Positions 55,206 through 64,000 of a DNA stretch of 64,000 nt are shown piece by piece. Source of the stretch: Mycobacterium palustre. GTDB taxonomy: Bacteria; Actinomycetota; Actinomycetes; Mycobacteriales; Mycobacteriaceae. The stretch spans positions 16,892 through 80,891 of the forward strand of contig NZ_LQPJ01000139.1 in the NCBI RefSeq assembly GCF_002101785.1. The letters are read 5' to 3'. The notes beneath the pieces are model-generated. The model was not told the origin of the DNA. It saw only the letters and a list, made by a program, of their open reading frames with translations, and made no database searches. Position numbers and translations under genes: made by a program. How positions within the stretch are numbered: position 1 is the stretch's first letter; each line of letters opens with the position of its first letter.

Positions 55206-56117
55206 ATGATTGTCGACCTCGACGAGACGACCACCACAGCGGTCAACAAGAAACTCAGCGGGCTGCGCGAGAAGGTCGGCGCGGTCACGATGGGACGGGT
55301 GCTGACGCTGCTCATCGCGCCGGATAGCGAAGAGGTGCTCGAGGATTCGCTGGCGGCCGCCAACGACGCCAGCCACGAACACCCCAGCCGGATCATCGTC
55401 ACCATGCGCGGCGACCCGTACGCCGACACACCGCGCCTGGACGCGCAGCTGCGCGCCGGCGGCGACACCGGCGCCAGCGAGGTGGTGATCCTGAAGCTGT
55501 CGGGGGCGCTCGCGGGCCACGCCGCCAGCGTGGTCATCCCGTTTCTGCTCCCCGACATTCCGGTGGTGGCGTGGTGGCCCGACATCGCCCCGGAGGTGCC
55601 GGCCCAAGACCCGTTGGGCAAGTTGGCGATTCGGCGCATCACCGACGCCACCAACGGCGTCGACCCGTTGTCGGCGATCCGGAGCCGGCTGGCCGGCTAC
55701 ACCGCCGGCGACACCGACCTGTGCTGGGCGCGCATCACCTACTGGCGGGCGCTGCTGACCTCCGCGGTCGACCAGCCGCCGCACGAACCGATCCAGGGGG
55801 CGTTGGTGTCCGGCCTGCGGGACGAGCCCGCCCTCGACATCCTGGCGGGGTGGCTGGCCAGCCGGATCGACGGCCCGGTGCGCCGGGCGGTCGGCGAGCT
55901 CAAGGTCGAATTGACCCGCCCGAGCGAGACCATCACCTTGAGCCGGCCGCAAACGGGCCGGACGGCAACGCTGAGCCGCACCGCCAAACCGGAAGCCTTG
56001 GTTCCGTTGGCGCGCAGGGAAACCGGTGAATGCCTCGCCGAGGATCTGCGACGGCTGGACGCGGACGAGATCTATCAGCAAGCGCTCGAAGGTATTAAGA
56101 AGGTGCAATACGTGTGA
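55206..56117 (+). CDS. opcA: G6PDH assembly protein OpcA
   Basis: 303 residues, the same as in M. tuberculosis, from ATG 55206 (MIVDLDETTTTAVNKKL); an ATG four codons upstream is less likely. Conserved HPSRIIVTMRGDPYADTPRLDAQ and PDIPVVAWWPDIAP. Needed for G6PDH assembly or activity in actinobacteria and cyanobacteria. Stop overlaps pgl (GTGA). Confidence 0.95.
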   Translation: MIVDLDETTTTAVNKKLSGLREKVGAVTMGRVLTLLIAPDSEEVLEDSLAAANDASHEHPSRIIVTMRGDPYADTPRLDAQLRAGGDTGASEVVILKLSGALAGHAASVVIPFLLPDIPVVAWWPDIAPEVPAQDPLGKLAIRRITDATNGVDPLSAIRSRLAGYTAGDTDLCWARITYWRALLTSAVDQPPHEPIQGALVSGLRDEPALDILAGWLASRIDGPVRRAVGELKVELTRPSETITLSRPQTGRTATLSRTAKPEALVPLARRETGECLAEDLRRLDADEIYQQALEGIKKVQYV

Positions 56118-56857
56118 CTGCCATTGTCGAAGTTTTTCCCGACGGCGACGCGTTGGTGCGGGCCGCGGGCACACGGCTGGTCGATGCCATCGAGGCCGCC
56201 GCGGCGGCCCGGGGCCGGGCACTGATCGCGCTGACCGGCGGCAGCAATGGCATCGGATTGCTGAAGTATCTCGGCACCCAGGCCGAGCGCATCGACTGGT
56301 CGAAGGTGCACCTGTTCTGGGGCGACGAACGCTACGTGCCCGAGGACGACGACGAGCGCAACGAGAAGCAGGCGCGCGAGGCGCTGCTCGATCACGTCGA
56401 CATCCCGTCGAGTCACGTGCACGCGATGCCGGCCAGCGACGGCGAGTTCGGCAACGACATCGCCGCCGCGGCGCTGTCGTACGAACAACTGCTGGCGGCC
56501 AACGCCGCACCGGGCGAGCCGGTGCCGAATTTCGACGTGCACCTGCTCGGGATGGGCCCCGAGGGCCACATCAATTCGCTGTTCCCGGACACGCCCGCGG
56601 TGCACGAGATGACCCGCATGGTGGTGTCCGTCGAAGACTCTCCCAAGCCGCCGCCGCAGCGAATCACGTTGACGCTGCCCGCGGTTCAGCGTTCGCGGGA
56701 GGTGTGGCTGATGGTGTCCGGGGCCGGCAAGGCTGACGCGGCCGCGGCCGCCATCGGCGGCGCCACCCCGGCGTCGGTGCCGGCCGCCGGTGCCATCGGG
56801 CGCGAGGCCACGCGCTGGTTCCTCGACGAGGAGGCCGCGGCCAGGCTCCCCCGCTGA
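56114..56857 (+). CDS. pgl: 6-phosphogluconolactonase
   Basis: A 247-residue DevB-type lactonase. ALTGGSNGIGLLKYL, KVHLFWGDERYVPEDDDERN and NFDVHLLGMGPEGHINSLFPDTPA, with the active-site His in the last motif. Hydrolyses the product of Zwf2. Last enzyme of the pentose phosphate run. Confidence 0.96.
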   Translation: MTAIVEVFPDGDALVRAAGTRLVDAIEAAAAARGRALIALTGGSNGIGLLKYLGTQAERIDWSKVHLFWGDERYVPEDDDERNEKQAREALLDHVDIPSSHVHAMPASDGEFGNDIAAAALSYEQLLAANAAPGEPVPNFDVHLLGMGPEGHINSLFPDTPAVHEMTRMVVSVEDSPKPPPQRITLTLPAVQRSREVWLMVSGAGKADAAAAAIGGATPASVPAAGAIGREATRWFLDEEAAARLPR

Positions 56858-56881
56858 CCCCCTCGGCGCATAATTGCCGTC

Positions 56882-57262
56882 ATGGCAGACAGAACCGTGC
56901 GCGGCGGGGGCGAGCGCAACCGCATCAAGACCCTCACCCAGGCCGCCCTGAACGCCGACAAGACCGTCGAGCAGGTCGAGGACGTGCTCGACGGCCTGAG
57001 CAGCACGATGAGCGAGCTGAACAGCTCGCTGTCTCGCCTCAACGCCACGGTCGAACGCATGGAGACCGGGCTGGATCACCTGGACGGCACCCTGGCCAGC
57101 CTGGACGAGCTGGCCAAGCGGCTCATCGTGCTGGTCGAGCCGGTGGAGGCCATCGTCGCGCGCATCGACGACATGGTGAAGGTCGGCGAGACGATGATCT
57201 CGCCGCTGGCGGTCACCGAGAACGCGGTGCGCGGCGTCATCGACCGGCTGCGCAACCGTTGA
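56882..57262 (+). CDS. Coiled-coil protein of unknown function (Rv1444c-like)
   Basis: A 126-residue, mostly helical protein with heptads through AALNADKTVEQVEDVLDGL, TMSELNSSLSRLNATVERM and HLDGTLASLDELAKRL. No membrane segment or signal peptide. Corresponds in place and size to Rv1444c (136). 24 bases after pgl on the same strand, so possibly in the same transcript. Confidence 0.78.
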   Translation: MADRTVRGGGERNRIKTLTQAALNADKTVEQVEDVLDGLSSTMSELNSSLSRLNATVERMETGLDHLDGTLASLDELAKRLIVLVEPVEAIVARIDDMVKVGETMISPLAVTENAVRGVIDRLRNR

Positions 57263-57265
57263 GGG

Positions 57266-58078
57266 TCACATCTTGTTCGACCGGGCCATGACGAAGCTGT
57301 ACAGGCCGTAGAGGATGATCCCCACGCCGGCCGCGATCAGCATCGCCCGCCCGTAGGGCTGGGCACCGAGCGTCTTGAGCGCCCCGTCGAGTCCGGTGGC
57401 CTTCTTCGGTTCGGAGCGGCAGGCGGCGACGACGACCAGCGCGCCGGTCCCGGCGATGACCGCGCCCTTGGCGACGTAGCCCGCCGCGCCCAGCCGTCGC
57501 ACCAGGTGCCCGGTCTTGCCCTTGAGGTCGCCCACGAAGTTGCGGCTGGCCCCCTTGTAGATGTGGTAGATGCCCACCCCGACGATGACCAGCCCGCACG
57601 CGACGAGGGCGAGGGTGCCCGGGGCCGTCTGCATCAGGCGCGCGCTGATGCCGGAATTCTGTCGATCGGCCGCCCTGCCCGCGCCGCGGGCGAACCCGAA
57701 CGCCGAGTACGCGAACGCGAGGTAGACCACCGCCAGCCCGAAGGCCTTCGCCCGATCCCACGCCCCCTCGGGCTCGCGGCGACCCGACTCGCGGTCGCTC
57801 GACCGCCCGAGGGCCGTCTCGACGAGCCGCCAGAGGCCAAGCGTCAGAAGGGCCCCCGCGACGGCCCACAGGACGAGGCGGCCACCCGGTTTGCTTGCCA
57901 GCGCCGCCAGCGCCCCGGTCTGGTCGGCGGTGGCGCCGTCGCCGCAGGCGATCCGGATGGCCAGGTAGCCGACGATCAAATGCACCAGCCCGTTGACGAC
58001 ATAGCCGGCGCGGGCCAGTCGTTCGAAGACGCTGTTTTGGGCCAGCCGTGTGTTGTCGGATGACGTGGCGTGCGACAT
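57266..58078 (-). CDS. DUF1206 family membrane protein
   Basis: A 270-residue protein of six helices in three two-helix repeats, each starting with a LARAGYVV/AKAFGLAVVYLAF/LGAAGYVAKGAV-like Ala/Gly-rich helix: VNGLVHLIVGYLAIRIA, VYLAFAYSAFGFARG and VIAGTGALVVVAACRS. The function of DUF1206 is unknown. Last gene of the minus-strand run ppc-PLD-DUF1206; 30 bases from the PLD gene. Convergent with the Rv1444c-like gene with 3 bases between the stop codons. Confidence 0.85.
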   Translation of the reverse strand: MSHATSSDNTRLAQNSVFERLARAGYVVNGLVHLIVGYLAIRIACGDGATADQTGALAALASKPGGRLVLWAVAGALLTLGLWRLVETALGRSSDRESGRREPEGAWDRAKAFGLAVVYLAFAYSAFGFARGAGRAADRQNSGISARLMQTAPGTLALVACGLVIVGVGIYHIYKGASRNFVGDLKGKTGHLVRRLGAAGYVAKGAVIAGTGALVVVAACRSEPKKATGLDGALKTLGAQPYGRAMLIAAGVGIILYGLYSFVMARSNKM

Positions 58079-58108
58079 GGCCTCCGGATGCCCGTTAACC
58101 GCGGTCGC

Positions 58109-58672
58109 CTAACGCGCCTGCTTTTCCTTCGCGGCGCGCGCGGCCATCTGCTTGAGCATGTCGTCGTGGATGATGTCGAGCCTGGAGCGGGCCTCGGCGC
58201 ACACGCAGGGGTCGCGGATCACGGTCATCTGGTTGTCCTGCCTGGTCTCGCCGCCCTGGGACCAGTTGGTCGAGCCGGTGACGACGTCGACGCCGTCGAT
58301 GATGACCATCTTCAGGTGCATGATGGCCGACTTCTCGCTGTGGCCGATTGCGATGCTGTTGCCCGTCTTGTCGTTCAGCCACGCGGCCAACAGTTCCCGC
58401 TCCGCCTTCCCGGCGGCCTGCGTGGAATCGAGAGTCATTTGCACGTAGACGTTTTCGTCGTGCAGCTTCGACTGGAGGATCGTGTTCAGCTGGCTGTCGT
58501 CGTAGCCGTACATGGCCACCACGATGCTTTTGTTGGCCGACGTCAACAACGCCTGCAGGGCTTCGTGCACACGGTCGACCGGGCTGTAGAAAGTCCGCGT
58601 GCCGTCGGGATAGCCGGGCGGGAACGGTGCGGCCTTGTATTGGTCCAGCTCGGAGAGCGAGGCGAGAGCCAT
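58109..58672 (-). CDS. Single-HKD phospholipase D-like protein
   Basis: A 187-residue protein with one PLD motif, H-x-K-x4-D-x6-G-S-T-N (HLKMVIIDGVDVVTGSTNWS, ~117-136). The domain starts with ANKSIVVAMYGYDDSQLN. One HKD means it should work as a dimer, like bacterial Nuc-type PLD nucleases. No signal peptide; C-terminus is basic. ATG 58672 has AGGAG 5 bases upstream. Could be a phosphodiesterase on nucleic acid or lipid; the substrate is not evident. Confidence 0.85.
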   Translation of the reverse strand: MALASLSELDQYKAAPFPPGYPDGTRTFYSPVDRVHEALQALLTSANKSIVVAMYGYDDSQLNTILQSKLHDENVYVQMTLDSTQAAGKAERELLAAWLNDKTGNSIAIGHSEKSAIMHLKMVIIDGVDVVTGSTNWSQGGETRQDNQMTVIRDPCVCAEARSRLDIIHDDMLKQMAARAAKEKQAR

Positions 58673-58730
58673 GGTTGCTCCTGGGGGTGGGTACCGCTGC
58701 GGCCGGGCAGAATCATCTCATCATCGGCCG

Positions 58731-61550
<2,820 letters not shown>

Positions 61551-61594
61551 GGGTTCCAGTATCGAGGCGCGCCAAGCTGCGCGCCCGTCGAGCG

Positions 61595-61828
61595 TCAGCG
61601 GTACTTGATCAGCAGGGCCATGCCGATGATGCAGACCAGCCAGATCCCGGTGATGAACAGCGTCAGGCGGTCCAGGTTCTTTTCCACCACGGTGGACCCG
61701 GACAGGCTCGATTGCACGCCACCGCCGAACAGCGTCGACAGGCCGCCGCCCTTGGCGCGGTGCAACAGCACCAGCAGCACCACGAGGATGCTGGTCACCA
61801 CCAGGGTGATCTGCAGGGCCAATTCCAT
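61595..61828 (-). CDS. secG: Protein-export membrane protein SecG
   Basis: 77 residues with two transmembrane helices (LALQITLVVTSILVVLLVLL; LFITGIWLVCIIGMALLI) and the SecG loop HRAKGGGLSTLFGGGVQSSLSGS. Component of SecYEG. 30 bases after tpiA; the tpiA-secG linkage is widespread in actinobacteria. Confidence 0.95.
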   Translation of the reverse strand: MELALQITLVVTSILVVLLVLLHRAKGGGLSTLFGGGVQSSLSGSTVVEKNLDRLTLFITGIWLVCIIGMALLIKYR

Positions 61829-61858
61829 GACGCAGAGCCTACCGGGACAGCCGCGCGG

Positions 61859-62644
61859 TCACGGCAGGGGCCCGCCGGCGGCGATGGCCGCCAGCGTCGC
61901 GAACTGCTCGCCGTCCAGCGACGCCCCGCCGACCAGAGCCCCGTCGATATCGTCCTGGGCGACGATGTCGCCGATGTTCTTGGCGTTCACCGAGCCGCCG
62001 TAGAGCACCCGGACGGTGTCGGCGACCTGCGCCGAGGCCAGCGAGCCAAGCTCCTTGCGGATGGACGCGCACACCTCTTGAGCATCGGACGCGCTGGCGA
62101 CCCGTCCGGTTCCGATCGCCCATACGGGCTCGTACGCGACGACGACGCGGCCGATCTGCTCGGCCGACAGGCCGGCCAGCGAGCCGCGCAGCTGCTCCTC
62201 GCAGTGGCCGACATGCTCGCCGGCCTCCCGGACCTCGAGGTGCTCGCCGATGCAGACGATCGGGGTGAGCTCGTGCTTGAGCGCGGCGGCGGCCTTGGCG
62301 GCCACCAGCGCGTCGTCCTCGTGGTGATAGGTGCGCCGCTCGGAGTGCCCGACCACGACGAAGCTGCAGCCGAGCTTGGCCAGAAAGGCCCCGCTGATGT
62401 CGCCGGTGTAGGCGCCGGAGTCGTGCTGGGACAGGTCCTGGGCGCCGTAGGTGAGGCGCAGCTTGTCGCCGTCGACCAGGGTCTGCACGCTGCGCAGGTC
62501 GGTGAACGGCGGCAGGACGGTGACGTCGACCTTGTCGTAGTACTTATCCGGCAGCGCGAAAGCGATCTTTTGCACCAGGGCGATCGCCTCGAAGTGATTG
62601 AGGTTCATCTTCCAGTTGCCGGCGATCAGCGGCTTGCGGCTCAC
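61859..62644 (-). CDS. tpiA: Triosephosphate isomerase
   Basis: 261 residues. Catalytic K12 in AGNWKMNLNH, H100 in VVGHSERR and E172 in AYEPVWAIGTG. Interconverts DHAP and GAP. GTG 62644, 18 bases after pgk. Confidence 0.97.
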   Translation of the reverse strand: MSRKPLIAGNWKMNLNHFEAIALVQKIAFALPDKYYDKVDVTVLPPFTDLRSVQTLVDGDKLRLTYGAQDLSQHDSGAYTGDISGAFLAKLGCSFVVVGHSERRTYHHEDDALVAAKAAAALKHELTPIVCIGEHLEVREAGEHVGHCEEQLRGSLAGLSAEQIGRVVVAYEPVWAIGTGRVASASDAQEVCASIRKELGSLASAQVADTVRVLYGGSVNAKNIGDIVAQDDIDGALVGGASLDGEQFATLAAIAAGGPLP

Positions 62645-62662
62645 GGGTCTCCTTCGCTTGGC

Positions 62663-63895
62663 TCAACTTGGTTGCGGCCGGCCGAGCACCTCGATGCCGG
62701 GCAGCGTCTTGCCTTCCAGGTATTCCAGCGATGCGCCGCCGCCGGTGGAGATGTGCGAGAAGTCCGCCTCGGCAATGCCGAGGGCGCGCACCGCGGCCGC
62801 GGAGTCGCCGCCGCCGACCACGGTGAAGGCGCCCTTGCCGGTGGCCGCGGCGACCGCCTCGGCGACGCCCTTCGTGCCGGCGGCGAAGGCCGGGAACTCG
62901 AACACGCCCATCGGCCCGTTCCAGAAGACGGTCTCGGCGTTGGACAGCAGCGCCGCGAACCGCCGGACCGATTCCGGCCCGATGTCCAGGCCCATCTTGC
63001 CTTCCGGGATCCGGTCGGCGGCCACGGTTTCCGGCGGCGAATCGGCGGCGAACTTCTCCGCCACCACGATGTCGACCGGGAGCCGAAGCACGTCGGCGTA
63101 GGTCTCGGACAACCGCCGGCAGGTGTCGATCATCTCGGTCTCGAGCAGCGAGGTGCCCACCGAAAGCCCATGCGCGGCAAGGAAAGTGAAGCACATGCCG
63201 CCGCCGATCACGATGCTGTCGGCCTTGGTCGCCAACGATTCGATGACGCCGAGCTTGTCGGACACCTTCGACCCGCCGAGCACCACCGCGTAGGGCCGGG
63301 TGGTGGAGCTGGTCAACTTCTCCAGCACCTCGATCTCCTTGGCCACCAGGGTGCCGGCGTAGTGCGGCAGCAGGGTGGCGACGTCGTAGACGGAGGCCTG
63401 CTTGCGATGCACCACCCCGAACCCGTCGGAGACGAAAGCGCCTCCCGGCGAGACCAATTCGGCCAGTTGCCCGGCCAGCGCCAGCCGCTCGCCGTCGTCC
63501 TTGCTGGTTTCGCGGGGATCGAAGCGGACGTTTTCCAGCAGCAGGATGTCGCCCTCGGTCAGCCCCTCGGCGCGGGCGAGCGCGTCGCTGCCCACGACGT
63601 CTCCGGCCAATTGCACGTGCCGGCCCAGCCGTTCGCCGAGCGCGGCGGCGACGGGCGCCAGCGACAGCTTGGGGTCGGCTCCGTTCTTGGGACGGCCCAG
63701 GTGTGCGGCCACGACCACCTTGGCGCCCGCGTCCAGCAGCGCCTTGAGCGTCGGGACCGATGCGGTGATGCGACCGGGGTCGGTGATCTCGCCGCCGTCA
63801 TCGAGCGGCACGTTCAGGTCCGAGCGCACCAGCACGCCGCGACCCGAAACTCCTTCGGCCAGAAGGCCGTCCAGGTTGGGCAGGGAGGACGTCAC
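62663..63895 (-). CDS. pgk: Phosphoglycerate kinase
   Basis: 410 residues from GTG 63895 (M. tuberculosis 412); an upstream ATG at 63958 would overlap gap. RSDLNVPL, AAHLGRPKNG, VLGGSKVSDKLGVI, the ATP site FWNGPMGVFEFPAFAAGT and TVVGGGDSAAAV, GGGASLEYLEGK. Placed 5 bases after the gap stop. Confidence 0.97.
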   Translation of the reverse strand: MTSSLPNLDGLLAEGVSGRGVLVRSDLNVPLDDGGEITDPGRITASVPTLKALLDAGAKVVVAAHLGRPKNGADPKLSLAPVAAALGERLGRHVQLAGDVVGSDALARAEGLTEGDILLLENVRFDPRETSKDDGERLALAGQLAELVSPGGAFVSDGFGVVHRKQASVYDVATLLPHYAGTLVAKEIEVLEKLTSSTTRPYAVVLGGSKVSDKLGVIESLATKADSIVIGGGMCFTFLAAHGLSVGTSLLETEMIDTCRRLSETYADVLRLPVDIVVAEKFAADSPPETVAADRIPEGKMGLDIGPESVRRFAALLSNAETVFWNGPMGVFEFPAFAAGTKGVAEAVAAATGKGAFTVVGGGDSAAAVRALGIAEADFSHISTGGGASLEYLEGKTLPGIEVLGRPQPS

Positions 63896-63900
63896 GACGG

Positions 63901-64000
63901 TTACAGGGACTTGCCGACCAGGTCGACGAGGTCGACGAGGCGGTTGGAGTAGCCCCATTCGTTGTCGTACCAGGACACCACCTTGGCCTGGTTGTCGATC
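63901..64000 (-). CDS. gap: Glyceraldehyde-3-phosphate dehydrogenase, C-terminal end (5' part outside window)
   Basis: The last 32 codons before TAA translate to VVSWYDNEWGYSNRLVDLV followed by DLVGKSL, the signature C-terminus of GAPDH. First gene of gap-pgk-tpiA-secG-ppc. Confidence 0.93.
   Translation of the reverse strand, partial: IDNQAKVVSWYDNEWGYSNRLVDLVDLVGKSL

Overview
The window is high-GC actinobacterial DNA and reads as a slow-growing Mycobacterium, most likely of the M. avium complex or a close relative. Gene order and product lengths follow M. tuberculosis H37Rv from about Rv1497 back to Rv1436, in inverted orientation (synteny recalled from knowledge, not searched). Typical mycobacterial markers are fabG1-inhA, ripA-ripB-moxR1, an intein-bearing sufB, mptB and the tkt-tal-zwf-opcA-pgl block. 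No rRNA, tRNA, CRISPR array, insertion sequence or prophage was seen.

Layout. 1-2.6 kb: the 3' end of a CDP-glucose 4,6-dehydratase gene, the esterase lipL and a small coiled-coil protein. 2.6-7.8 kb: mutA-mutB-meaB, the methylmalonyl-CoA mutase operon (propionate metabolism). 7.9-11.7 kb: accessory stretch with a TVP38-type membrane protein, a truncated response-regulator remnant, a VapBC toxin-antitoxin pair, an MHS-type transporter and an F420-dependent-type reductase. 11.7-16.95 kb: SPFH/NfeD pair, a conserved unknown, and fabG1-inhA-hemH (mycolic acid synthesis and heme). 17-18 kb: a DUF559 nuclease-like gene bracketed by two 60-bp repeats. 18-24.2 kb: ripA-ripB-moxR1-DUF58-VWA, the cell-wall hydrolase and MoxR chaperone cluster. 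24.4-33.9 kb: aconitase with its TetR neighbour, a small HTH protein, an ABC-F protein, echA12, a GAP/SfLAP membrane protein, thioredoxin and fadE15. 34-35.6 kb: two tandem secreted DUF5666 proteins. 35.6-43 kb: the complete SUF operon sufR-B-D-C-S-U-T. 43-50.1 kb: mptB, an ABC exporter, ctaA, an unknown, qor and ctaB (cell-wall mannan, heme A). 50.4-57.3 kb: tkt-tal-zwf2-opcA-pgl, i.e. the pentose phosphate pathway in one run. 57.3-64 kb: on the minus strand gap-pgk-tpiA-secG-ppc, followed by a single-HKD PLD protein and a DUF1206 membrane protein.

The most unusual signal is a family of short repeated and palindromic words (TTTCGCA-N8-ACGCYCGCG and relatives) at gene boundaries. Two full 60-bp units bracket the DUF559 nuclease-like gene, one large hairpin lies between the convergent tetR and HTH genes, and one half-unit lies between mutB and meaB. 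The arrangement recalls REP/RAYT systems and is the best candidate here for something undescribed. Regulatory signals with good sequence support are a SufR box overlapping the sufR start, GTCAC direct repeats upstream of ripA, and a 20-bp-period repeat at the vapB start.
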